DNA of 43,064 bases from Solobacterium sp. GTDB lineage: Bacteria; Bacillota_I; Bacilli_A; Erysipelotrichales; Erysipelotrichaceae. Position 1 is the first letter of the stretch, and every line of letters begins with the position of its first letter. A model generated the notes under the pieces. The model saw nothing but the letters and a program-made list of their open reading frames with translations. It was not told where the DNA came from and made no database searches. Below are positions 8,235-19,856 of the stretch, piece by piece. The position numbers were made by a program, and so were the translations under genes. Location: assembly GCA_017421125.1 (NCBI GenBank), contig JAFOMZ010000254.1, positions 1 to 43,064 on the forward strand. Reading direction: 5' to 3'.

Positions 8235-8263
8235 TTGACACCGTCGGAGTCAAATGAAACAAT
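8235..8263 (+). promoter_or_regulatory. Promoter of the tandem phospho-beta-glucosidase genes, overlapped by a palindromic operator
   Basis: TTGACA (8235-8240) is a perfect -35 box and AACAAT (8258-8263) lies 17 bases downstream as -10. The -35 box is embedded in TTGACACCGTCGGAGTCAA (8235-8253), a near-palindrome with 16 of 19 positions symmetric. A repressor bound there would cover the promoter. The leader to the first gene is about 75 bases. The rest of the 8120-8344 gap shows nothing else I can support. Confidence 0.65.
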
Positions 8264-8329
8264 TTCTATAGAACGAAGCACGTACATGCCGTTTTCAGAG
8301 CGGTATGGAGCTGAAAGACCATCTAATGA

Positions 8330-11319
<2,990 letters not shown>

Positions 11320-11330
11320 CCAACAAGATG

Positions 11331-11373
11331 AAGAGCCGCGGCAGGGGAGAGATCCCGGAGCTGCGGCTCTTTT
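11331..11373 (+). terminator. Rho-independent terminator
   Basis: AAGAGCCGCGGC (from 11331) pairs with GCTGCGGCTCTT (to about 11371), with one mismatch, around a loop of about 18 bases; four T follow. It ends the tandem GH1 transcript. Confidence 0.8.
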
Positions 11374-11385
11374 CCGATACTTCAC

Positions 11386-11414
11386 AAAAAAAGATCTCTG
11401 CACAGGCAGAGACC
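11386..11414 (-). terminator. Rho-independent terminator of the convergent GH1 gene
   Basis: Read on the minus strand, GGTCTCTGC and GCAGAGATC (11414-11406 and 11401-11393) form a stem with a 4-base loop followed by seven T (11392-11386). Confidence 0.9.
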
Positions 11415-11426
11415 TTTTCAGTCTGA

Positions 11427-12902
<1,476 letters not shown>

Positions 12903-12952
12903 TTATCCTCCTATGTCTTATGAATTGCTACCTTAAGTATATCGGAAGTGAC

Positions 12953-12982
12953 AAAAAAATACAGCCGTGAGTGCGGCTGTAT
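12953..12982 (-). terminator. Rho-independent terminator of the NCS2 permease gene
   Basis: On the minus strand ATACAGCCG and CGGCTGTAT (12982-12974 and 12967-12959) form a perfect 9-bp stem with a 6-base loop, followed by seven T. Confidence 0.92.
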
Positions 12983-13004
12983 CGGAGTTTAAATTGATCT
13001 GTTT

Positions 13005-14330
13005 TTACTTCAGGTCCGGATCGTTCGCCAGCATGTTGTTGACGATGATGCCCAGGATCAGAGCGCATGCGATCGATGTGATCGTGACCTTGCCGAAGGA
13101 CAGTGACAGTCCGCCGATACCGGAGATCAGGATCGTGGAAACAACGAACAGGTTCTTGTTCTTTTCCAGATCGACCTTCTGCAGCATCTTCAGACCGGAT
13201 ACGGAAATGAATCCGTACAGAGCCATACATACGCCGCCCATGACGCATGCGGGGATGCTGGAAAGGAATGCGATGAACGGTGAGATGAAGGAGATCAGCA
13301 GACATTCTGCTGCAGCTGTCATGATCGTTGTAACAGATGCGTTTCTTGTGATGGCAACGCAGGCAACAGATTCACCGTATGTTGTGTTCGGGCATCCGCC
13401 GAAGAACGCGCCGACGATGGAACCGACACCGTCACCAAGCAGTGTACGGCTCAGGCCCGGATCTTCCAGAAGATCGTGTTCGATGATGGAAGAAATGTTC
13501 TTGTGGTCTGCGATATGTTCAGCGAAGACAACGAACGCGACGGGAATATACGCGACAGCGATCGTTCCGAGATATGCGCCGTCAACTTCTCCCATAGCAC
13601 CGAATGCTTTGAGGAAGGTGAAGTCAGGCAGTGCGAAGAGTCCGTGGATGTTCTTCAGTGACTCGAAGTTTGTGATGATCATTGCAGTGTTGCCTGTGGA
13701 CTGACCGATCAGGGTCAGGACAGCAGCAGCGACATAACCTGCCAGGATACCGATGATGAACGGGATCAGCTTGGCATTTTTCTTACCGTATGTGCTTGCG
13801 ATCATCGTTGCAAACAGAGCGATCAGTCCGCACAGGACAGCCCACTGTGTAGCTTCGCCTGTAGCGCTGGATGTCTGCAGGTCGCCGACTGCGTTTCCGG
13901 CAAGCGACAGACCGATGATTGCGACTGTCGGGCCGATGACGACCGGCGGCATCAGTTTGTTGACCCAGTCAACACCGACGCTCTTGATCACAAAGGACAG
14001 GATCACATATACCAGACCTGCACAAGCTGCGCCGAAGAGCAGTCCGACATAGCCTGCCTGAGCACTGACTGCTCCGGCAAAGGCTGCATTCATTGATCCG
14101 ATGAATGCAAAAGAAGAGCCCAGGAATACAGGGCTTTTACGGTTAGTAAAGAATACGTAGATGAAAGTGCCCATGCCTGCACCGAAGATCGCAGCAGCTG
14201 TGCTCATTCCGTGACCGATGATCATCGGAACAGCAATCGTAGCGGCCATGATAGCCAGGACCTGCTGAAAAGCAAAAACAACAAGCTGACTGGGTGCTGG
14301 TCTGTCATTGACGTTGTAAATGAGCTTCAT
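13005..14330 (-). CDS. uraA: NCS2 uracil/xanthine permease
   Basis: The 441-residue membrane protein has the UraA-type hydrophobic pattern (about 14 segments) and hallmark sequences: FAEHIADHKNISSII with the central acidic residue and FGGCPNTTYGESVACVAIT, which matches the NCS2 NTTYGE substrate loop. Its role is proton-coupled import of uracil or a related base. I start at ATG 14330, where AGGGGG lies 8 bases upstream; the frame extends further upstream but that part is not permease-like. No pyr gene is adjacent. A strong stem-loop and a cre-like site lie in its leader, suggesting RNA- or operator-level and catabolite control. Confidence 0.92.
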   Translation of the reverse strand: MKLIYNVNDRPAPSQLVVFAFQQVLAIMAATIAVPMIIGHGMSTAAAIFGAGMGTFIYVFFTNRKSPVFLGSSFAFIGSMNAAFAGAVSAQAGYVGLLFGAACAGLVYVILSFVIKSVGVDWVNKLMPPVVIGPTVAIIGLSLAGNAVGDLQTSSATGEATQWAVLCGLIALFATMIASTYGKKNAKLIPFIIGILAGYVAAAVLTLIGQSTGNTAMIITNFESLKNIHGLFALPDFTFLKAFGAMGEVDGAYLGTIAVAYIPVAFVVFAEHIADHKNISSIIEHDLLEDPGLSRTLLGDGVGSIVGAFFGGCPNTTYGESVACVAITRNASVTTIMTAAAECLLISFISPFIAFLSSIPACVMGGVCMALYGFISVSGLKMLQKVDLEKNKNLFVVSTILISGIGGLSLSFGKVTITSIACALILGIIVNNMLANDPDLK

Positions 14331-14350
14331 ATAATTTTGCCCCCTTTTGA

Positions 14351-14388
14351 CCGCTATCATACAGGGTATGCACCTGTATGTAAAGCGG
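14351..14388. promoter_or_regulatory. Two-tier stem-loop/operator in the uraA leader
   Basis: CATACAGG (14358-14365) and CCTGTATG (14373-14380) form a perfect 8-bp inverted repeat with a 7-base spacer. It is enclosed by CCGCT (14351-14355) and AGCGG (14384-14388). The whole lies 21 bases upstream of the uraA ATG, directly before its ribosome site. No T run follows on the minus strand. It does not show the PyrR loop consensus that I know. Confidence 0.6.
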
Positions 14389-14417
14389 AAATTGAAGGGA
14401 AAAAGGGGAAAAACGGC

Positions 14418-14431
14418 TGTAAGCGCTTTAA
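14418..14431. promoter_or_regulatory. cre-like site (CcpA)
   Basis: TGTAAGCGCTTTAA matches 13 of 14 positions of the Firmicute catabolite-responsive element TGWAANCGNTNWCA. It lies between the divergent uraA and UPF0126 genes, about 85 bases from each start, so it could act on either. Confidence 0.7.
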
Positions 14432-14481
14432 TGAAAATGAAAATATTTTCCTCTGATTTTACTGGAAGAAACGGCTGAATG

Positions 14482-14490
14482 TGGAATAAT
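14482..14490 (+). promoter_or_regulatory. Possible extended -10 promoter of the UPF0126 gene
   Basis: TGGAATAAT is an extended -10 with one change from TGNTATAAT, 25 bases before the ATG at 14515. No good -35 box is seen at the proper distance. Confidence 0.4.
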
Positions 14491-14514
14491 ACTAGGGTAA
14501 GAAACGGAGTGGAT

Positions 14515-15174
14515 ATGGAAGAATTGCTGATCCTGCTTGAAATGATCGGTACGGCTGCGTTTGCGGTGTCAGGCGCTTTGACGGCATTGCGGCATAAGAC
14601 AGATCTCCTGGGAGTCATCATGCTCGGCATCCTCACTGCTACAGGCGGGGGCGTCATCAGGGACCTGCTGCTTGGCAATGTACCGCCCTCAGCCTTTACC
14701 GATTCGAAATACGTCATGGCGGCAGCGGTAACATCCGCAGTCATTTTTATCGTCGCCAAAAACAATACCGACCATCATACGGCATTTGATTCCGGCAAGC
14801 ACAAAACGCAGCTGTTCATCATGGATACGGCCGGACTGGCTGTGTTCACGGCAGCGGGCGTGCTCATCGCCTGGGAGATGTTCCCGGAAAACGGATACCT
14901 CTGCGTATTCTCCGGCGTCGTATCAGGCGTCGGCGGCGGACTGATCCGCGACATCGTCGTCAATGAACTGCCGTATATTTTTTCCAGACATATTTATGCC
15001 GTGGCGTCCATGGCAGGGGGCATTACGGAGATCCTGCTGCTGGACCGCGTATCCCAGAAAACAGCAGCCGTTGCGGCTGCCGCAGTCATCATCCTGATCC
15101 GCTTTGCTTCGGCAAGATACCATCTGAACCTGCCGAAGATCGAAGCATTCGAAGAGAGGTCTGACAATGACTGA
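14515..15174 (+). CDS. UPF0126 (YicG/TRIC-like) membrane protein
   Basis: The 219-residue protein is built from two copies of the glycine-rich UPF0126 unit: AFAVSGALTALRHKTDLLGVIMLGILTATGGGVIRDLLLGNVPP and the equivalent GLAVFTAAGVLIAW...GVVSGVGGGLIRDIVVNELP. Seven hydrophobic segments are visible. The family includes prokaryotic TRIC-type trimeric cation channels and glycine-uptake candidates; the role here is open. I choose ATG 14515 because GGAG lies 6 bases upstream. The last bases overlap the DUF1294 gene. Confidence 0.88.
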   Translation: MEELLILLEMIGTAAFAVSGALTALRHKTDLLGVIMLGILTATGGGVIRDLLLGNVPPSAFTDSKYVMAAAVTSAVIFIVAKNNTDHHTAFDSGKHKTQLFIMDTAGLAVFTAAGVLIAWEMFPENGYLCVFSGVVSGVGGGLIRDIVVNELPYIFSRHIYAVASMAGGITEILLLDRVSQKTAAVAAAAVIILIRFASARYHLNLPKIEAFEERSDND

Positions 15175-15448
15175 CGATCCGATGATGATCCTGTTTGCCC
15201 TGTGGGTCGTGTTCTGGAATCTGCTGGCGTACCTGATGTTCTGGCTGGACAAACAGTACGCAAGGAAAGATATGTGGAGGATCCCGGAAAAGACACTGAT
15301 CATCAGCGCCCTGCTTGGCGGGAGTGTAGGGGCACTGCTGGGCATGAAGCATTTCCGGCATAAAACAAAGCACCCGAAATTTACCCTGGGGATCCCGGCG
15401 ATCCTGATCGTTCAGGCTGTCTGTATCGCGGTTTATATAATCACATAA
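15167..15448 (+). CDS. DUF1294 small membrane protein
   Basis: The 93-residue protein has the DUF1294 signature: a first segment WNLLAYLMFWLDKQYARKDMWRIPEKTLII, then LGGSVGALLGMKHFRHKTKHPKFTLGIP, and a last hydrophobic segment. It has three membrane spans with a conserved basic FRHKT loop. Function is not known for the family. Its ATG lies eight bases inside the end of the UPF0126 gene, so the two are translationally coupled. Confidence 0.9.
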   Translation: MTDDPMMILFALWVVFWNLLAYLMFWLDKQYARKDMWRIPEKTLIISALLGGSVGALLGMKHFRHKTKHPKFTLGIPAILIVQAVCIAVYIIT

Positions 15449-15576
15449 AATCACATAATATACTCATAATTCTGCGGCTGCGGAAGGGTATAAATAAAGC
15501 ATAGATACAGAACGGCAAAAAATGAACCCCCCTTTCTGATTTGCCAGTAGAAATACATCCCCCCCGAAATCGAAAG

Positions 15577-15598
15577 AGCTCCTGCCAGGGAGCTTTTT
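15577..15598 (+). terminator. Rho-independent terminator
   Basis: AGCTCC (15577-15582) and GGAGCT (15589-15594) form a stem with a 6-base loop, followed by a T run. It closes the UPF0126-DUF1294 transcript. The 125 bases before it are AT-rich with two runs of C (around 15525 and 15560) and no recognised element. Confidence 0.8.
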
Positions 15599-15653
15599 CA
15601 ATGTTTATTTTATGCAGGCACTGACGTATACTTCAGAAGAAGAGGTTTTGATT

Positions 15654-16874
15654 ATGTACGATATCATTGAACAGCACAGGATACAGGATCAGATCCTGAA
15701 GGAACGTCTGGAGACCGTTCTTCCTGAGATCATGCGTGAGACCGGCACGGAATGCTGGGTCATCGCATCCAGGGAGTACAACGAAGACCCGATGTTCCCG
15801 CATATCGTTCCATCCATGTATCCCCATGCAAGAAGAATGACGATCCTGATCTTTTCCATGAAGGATGATGTTCTGGACAGGATCAGCGTCAGCTTCCCGG
15901 ATCAGTTCCTGGACCGCTATTACAGACATGACTTTGACAGGACAAAGGAAACGCAGATGCAGGCACTGGCACGTGTGCTGCACGAGCTTGATCCTGCAAA
16001 GATCACCCTGAATATTTCCGACAGCTACGCATATACGGACGGACTTTCTGCCGGTCTGTACAGGGTGTTCATGAAGGAACTGCCCGGGGATCTGACCTCC
16101 CGCTTTACCTCCAATGACCAGGCAGGTATCCGTCTCATGGAAACAAGGACAGAGACCGAACTGAAGTACTATCCGGAAGTCATGGATCTGGCGCTGCAGA
16201 TCATTTCCGACGCATTCTCACCCAAGGTCATCCATCCCGGCGTGACAACATGCCGTGATGTCATGGATTTCATGATCCGCAGGGTAAATGAGCTGGGCAT
16301 CACAACATGGTTCAACCCGGATATCGACCTGCAGAACGGAACGGGTATGCATGGAGAAGAAACGGTCATTCAGAAAGGCGACCTGCTGCACTGTGATTTC
16401 GGCATCGAATATATGAATATGCGCACGGATACACAGCGTCTTTGCTATGTGAGGAAGGACGGGGAGACCGAAGCTCCTGAAGAGTTACGCAACGCATTGA
16501 AGAGAAACAACCGTTTCCAGGATATCGTCCGTGAACAGATGAAGGTCGGAAAGACCGGCAATGAGGTATTCCTGGATTCGATCGCCCAGGGCAAAGCGGA
16601 AGGACTGCGTCCGGTCCTCTATACACATCCTCTGGGGCTGTTCGGACATTCCTGCGGTCCGATCATCGGATTGTGGACAGATCAGAACCCGATCTATCCT
16701 GCCGGGGAACTGATCGTTCATGAACATACCAGCTATGCACTGGAACTGAGCATCATCGAGTATCTGGAAATGTACGGAAGGGATACGTATATCTTTACCG
16801 AAGAATCCGTAGTGCTCGTCAATGATCATGTGGATTTCCTCTGTGAAGGACGGGAACATTTCTTCCTGATCTGA
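15654..16874 (+). CDS. M24 metallopeptidase family protein (Xaa-Pro aminopeptidase-like)
   Basis: The 406-residue protein has an N-terminal creatinase-like domain (about residues 1-170) and a C-terminal pita-bread fold. The metal ligands of the family can be placed as Asp248 (CDFG), Asp259 (RTDTQR), His332 (FGHSCGP), Glu357 (VHEHTSY) and Glu383/384 (TEESVVLV). The segment around the fourth ligand departs from the usual EPG, so the substrate may differ from classical prolidases. AGAAGAGG lies 9 bases before ATG 15654; an earlier ATG at 15612 has no ribosome site. It is probably a cytoplasmic peptidase acting on proline peptides, transcribed alone. Confidence 0.88.
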   Translation: MYDIIEQHRIQDQILKERLETVLPEIMRETGTECWVIASREYNEDPMFPHIVPSMYPHARRMTILIFSMKDDVLDRISVSFPDQFLDRYYRHDFDRTKETQMQALARVLHELDPAKITLNISDSYAYTDGLSAGLYRVFMKELPGDLTSRFTSNDQAGIRLMETRTETELKYYPEVMDLALQIISDAFSPKVIHPGVTTCRDVMDFMIRRVNELGITTWFNPDIDLQNGTGMHGEETVIQKGDLLHCDFGIEYMNMRTDTQRLCYVRKDGETEAPEELRNALKRNNRFQDIVREQMKVGKTGNEVFLDSIAQGKAEGLRPVLYTHPLGLFGHSCGPIIGLWTDQNPIYPAGELIVHEHTSYALELSIIEYLEMYGRDTYIFTEESVVLVNDHVDFLCEGREHFFLI

Positions 16875-16880
16875 GCATGC

Positions 16881-16909
16881 AAAAAGAACGGTCGGCGCCG
16901 TTCTTTTCT
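16881..16909. terminator. Bidirectional terminator
   Basis: AGAACGG (16885-16891) and CCGTTCT (16898-16904) form a 7-bp stem with a 6-base loop. A T-rich tail follows on the plus strand and AAAAA precedes it, so it can serve both the M24 gene and the convergent membrane-protein gene. Confidence 0.85.
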
Positions 16910-17557
16910 TTACAGGATATTTGCCAGCAGTGCTTCCAGGCCAAGCAGCGCAATGCCGAGTCCCGGCATGTAGATCATAGGAAGCTCCCTGAATTTATCA
17001 GGCCTGAATTTGCAGAGACCGTATCCGACCGCCATCGTGATCAGCGGATTTCCCAATGCGAAGATGATCGGGACATTGATATAACCGAATACGATGTTGC
17101 ACGCAGCTACGACCGACGTACAGAGCAGCGAGATCACCGCAATGGCGGAAACAGGGATCCTGAATGATTCGATCAGTTCATACAGGATACTGTCCATATT
17201 GGATTTGTCTTCCAGCTTCTGATACAGGATGATCATGACGCACCATACCGAGTGGCACAGGAAGAGTCCTACGGACGAGACCGACGCGCAGCCTTTCAGC
17301 AGTACCGCAAAGGAAGGACTGGCTTCGGAGATCATGTTGGCCATGGAAACCAGACCGATCGCATAGCCGATCGAAGCCGCAAGCGCGAGCAGGATCGAGA
17401 TCCCGATGTTCAGGTCCGGTATCGTTGCCCATGCGGAATGGATCATATTCATCGGTCCGGATACTTCATCCGGTTCTCTATACACAGCCAGCAGATGGCA
17501 GGCGTAGCAGTATGCGCATCCGGCAAGCAGGCCGATTACAGCAAAAACGATATTCAT
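16910..17557 (-). CDS. Multi-pass membrane protein of unknown function
   Basis: The 215-residue protein has about seven hydrophobic segments, starting MNIVFAVIGLLAGCAYCYACHLLAVY and ending YMPGLGIALLGLEALLANIL. I do not recognise a catalytic motif. The loop IHSAWATIPDLNIGISILLALAA and a short acidic loop LEDKSNMDSILYELIES stand out. The start at 17557 is chosen for GAGGTG, 6 bases upstream; an ATG at 17587 lies inside the palindrome region. The gene is transcribed alone between two terminators, with a TATAAT and a palindrome in front of it. Confidence 0.75.
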   Translation of the reverse strand: MNIVFAVIGLLAGCAYCYACHLLAVYREPDEVSGPMNMIHSAWATIPDLNIGISILLALAASIGYAIGLVSMANMISEASPSFAVLLKGCASVSSVGLFLCHSVWCVMIILYQKLEDKSNMDSILYELIESFRIPVSAIAVISLLCTSVVAACNIVFGYINVPIIFALGNPLITMAVGYGLCKFRPDKFRELPMIYMPGLGIALLGLEALLANIL

Positions 17558-17568
17558 GTAATTCACCT

Positions 17569-17595
17569 CATGTATTGATACATGCATTATACAGG
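17569..17595 (-). promoter_or_regulatory. Promoter and palindromic operator of the membrane-protein gene
   Basis: CATGTAT (17569-17575) and ATACATG (17578-17584) are perfect inverted repeats two bases apart. On the minus strand they lie directly downstream of TATAAT (17594-17589), so a bound repressor would cover the start of transcription. The -35 box is poor. Confidence 0.55.
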
Positions 17596-17606
17596 AAACA
17601 TGCAGA

Positions 17607-17642
17607 ATAAAAATCAGGAACCGGTGAAATTCGGTCCCTGAT
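17607..17642 (-). terminator. Rho-independent terminator of the MBOAT-RluA operon
   Basis: On the minus strand ATCAGG-G-ACCG and CGGT-T-CCTGAT pair around a loop of about 9 bases, with one internal mismatch, followed by TTTTTATT. Confidence 0.85.
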
Positions 17643-17644
17643 CA

Positions 17645-18538
17645 TTAAGATTTTCTGAAAAATGCAAAGTCCGGATTTTCCCTGTCGCTGACGCTGCAGA
17701 GTTCTCCGGTGACAGGATTCCGGAACTCGATCCTGTCTGCCCAGAGGCACATATGACTGAAGGAAGCAGAAGGCACGCCGTACAGCGGATCATTGACGAT
17801 CGGATGGCGTGAACTGCTGAGATGGACGCGGATCTGATGCGTCCTTCCCGTCTCCAGCTCGCATCTCATCAGGAGGAATCCGTTTTTCACGTCCAGGCAT
17901 TCCGCCTTTGTAAGGGCAGGCTTTCCCGTATCGGAAACACGGTATTTCCCGCTGACATGACGGTCCCTGCCGATCGGCTGGTCAAAGGTGAACTTCTGGC
18001 CTTTTTTCGCTTTGCCTGTGCAGACGGCCATATAGTGACGCCTGATCTTCTTTTTCTGCAGCTGGTCGTCAAACCATGCCTGAAAGAAGGGGACTTTGAC
18101 AAACAGGACAAGACCTGATGTGTCTTTGTCCAGTCTGTGTATGTAGCGTACCGGTACATGCAGGCCATGGCTGACCTGCCATTGTGCCGCCATGGACGCC
18201 AGCGTATCATTCCTGTCCGTATCATGAACGATGATGCCTGTGTCTTTATGCACGACATATACAAGATCATCTTCATAGATGACTTCACATGCTTCTTCAG
18301 CAGGAATAAATCCCGGTGCTTCGTCTTTGACCAGGATCGTGACCGTATCCTTTGCGTGAAGCACTGTACTTTCATCTTTAACAGGTACATGGTTGAGCAG
18401 GAGCGTTCCCTCTGTTTTCATCAGATGCCTGTTTCCGGCAGATACCAGATACATGTCCAGAAAGTCGGAGACCGTTTTTCCTTCCATGGACGCATCCATG
18501 AACAGCTCAAGCCTGCCCGGTTTTGCTGTATAACGCAT
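17645..18538 (-). CDS. RluA-family 23S rRNA pseudouridine synthase
   Basis: The 297-residue protein has an N-terminal S4-like region (residues 15-70) and the RluA catalytic domain. The catalytic motif HRLDKDTSG at 134-142 contains Asp137, and RCELETGRTHQIRVHLSSSRHPIVNDPLYG is the family's C-terminal signature. It isomerises specific uridines in large-subunit rRNA, as in the RluD/RluC subgroup; the target site cannot be read from sequence. Its ATG overlaps the stop of the methyltransferase gene (TAATG), so two rRNA modifiers are coupled at the end of this operon. Confidence 0.92.
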   Translation of the reverse strand: MRYTAKPGRLELFMDASMEGKTVSDFLDMYLVSAGNRHLMKTEGTLLLNHVPVKDESTVLHAKDTVTILVKDEAPGFIPAEEACEVIYEDDLVYVVHKDTGIIVHDTDRNDTLASMAAQWQVSHGLHVPVRYIHRLDKDTSGLVLFVKVPFFQAWFDDQLQKKKIRRHYMAVCTGKAKKGQKFTFDQPIGRDRHVSGKYRVSDTGKPALTKAECLDVKNGFLLMRCELETGRTHQIRVHLSSSRHPIVNDPLYGVPSASFSHMCLWADRIEFRNPVTGELCSVSDRENPDFAFFRKS

Positions 18539-19851
18539 TATCTGCCGCCGGTCCTTTCAAGTACGCACACCGCTTCTACCAGAGGCGTATCCGGGAACAT
18601 GTCATACGGGATGACCGTACGGATATCATATGCCTTTTTCAGCTCCTTCAGGTTCTTCCCGAGTGTCGCGGGATTGCAGGAAACATAAACAATGCGTTTT
18701 ACCTTTGAACCAAGCAGAGCGGAGATCATGTTGTCGTCCATGCCGCTTCTCGGCGGGTCGACCAGTACGCAGTCGACTGCTCTGGCTTTACCGGCATTCC
18801 GGAAGGCCTCCGCGCTGTCCGCGCAGACAAATGTCACATTCGGGACGCGGTTCATTTCAGCGTTTGCCTTTGCATTGATGACAGCCTGTTCCGAGAACTC
18901 GGCACCCGTTACCTTGCGTGCCTTGTCTTTTGCCATCAGGCTCATCGTACCGATGCCGCAGTATCCTTCAAACAGATGATCACATGGATCGAGCTTCTGA
19001 ATGACCATGCCATACAGCTGTTCAGCCTGTTCCGTATTCATCTGGAAGAAGGACTCCACGGACAGCTGAAGCTTCAGCCCGTGCAGTTCAATGCGGATGG
19101 TCTCGTCTCCTGCCAGGATCTTCGTGGAACCGAAGATGCCGGTCGTCTTCCTGCGGTCATTGATGCTCTGGGCGACCGTGCGCATCTGTGCGATCCCGGC
19201 AAGCTCATCGATCAGTGTCTGTGAAAGCTGGTCCTTGCCTGTGACAAGCGTCAGCTGGCACTGTCCCTGAATGCAGCGGATGACGACAAAACGCAGACCG
19301 TGTCCGGTCTTGATATCAAACGGCTTGAGCTTCGATCTCTGCAGGATCTCAAGGACCTGCAGCCTGATCTCCTCAAGTTCTTTTGTGTGCGTGCTGAAGT
19401 GAGTGACCGGGATGAAATGATTGGAACCTGTCTTATACAGGCCCATGACGAGCTTTCCGTCCTTCAGTCCCACCGGCAGCTTGCATTCATTGCGGTAGGC
19501 TGTCGGGGAAGGGGACGCATGCATGGCTCTGACGAGCTTCCTGTTGACATGCCCGTATTTCCAGAGCGCTTCCTCCAGGAGGGCAGTCTTCCAGTAAAGC
19601 TGCTGTTCATAGTCCAGAATGGCCAGCTCTGCCCCGCCCGAAAGGTATTCCTCCTCGGAGGCAGGCTTCCTGCGGTGAGGTGACCGTCTGATGATCCGTA
19701 CGGCCTTGCCGCGTTTAAATGATCTGTTATCTTCCGTGATCTCTATTTCAGCCGTCTCACCGGGAAGCAGTCCCGGGATGAAAACAGGCGTTTTATCGAT
19801 ATAGGCGATACCCTCGCCGTTGATCCCCATTTTGATGCATTCCGCTTTCAT
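18538..19851 (-). CDS. rlmD: 23S rRNA (uracil-C5)-methyltransferase, RlmD/RlmCD type
   Basis: The 437-residue protein has an N-terminal TRAM domain (residues 1-55), a central domain, and a SAM-dependent methyltransferase domain with LFEGYCGIGTMSLMAK, VDPPRSGMD and the catalytic cysteine in VYVSCNPATLGKNL. It transfers a methyl group to C5 of uridines in 23S rRNA. The region that normally holds the 4Fe-4S cysteines (CGGC) reads LSGGAELAILDYEQQL at about 70-85, so the cluster ligands are replaced by Ser and Ala. GAGGT overlapping the upstream stop serves as the ribosome site. The gene is third in the MBOAT operon. Confidence 0.92.
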   Translation of the reverse strand: MKAECIKMGINGEGIAYIDKTPVFIPGLLPGETAEIEITEDNRSFKRGKAVRIIRRSPHRRKPASEEEYLSGGAELAILDYEQQLYWKTALLEEALWKYGHVNRKLVRAMHASPSPTAYRNECKLPVGLKDGKLVMGLYKTGSNHFIPVTHFSTHTKELEEIRLQVLEILQRSKLKPFDIKTGHGLRFVVIRCIQGQCQLTLVTGKDQLSQTLIDELAGIAQMRTVAQSINDRRKTTGIFGSTKILAGDETIRIELHGLKLQLSVESFFQMNTEQAEQLYGMVIQKLDPCDHLFEGYCGIGTMSLMAKDKARKVTGAEFSEQAVINAKANAEMNRVPNVTFVCADSAEAFRNAGKARAVDCVLVDPPRSGMDDNMISALLGSKVKRIVYVSCNPATLGKNLKELKKAYDIRTVIPYDMFPDTPLVEAVCVLERTGGR

Positions 19852-19856
19852 GTACG

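Noticed and set aside
14331..14765. Upstream extension of the uraA frame
   Set aside because: The extra residues are not permease-like and would overlap the divergent UPF0126 gene; ATG 14330 has a ribosome site and the family N-terminus.
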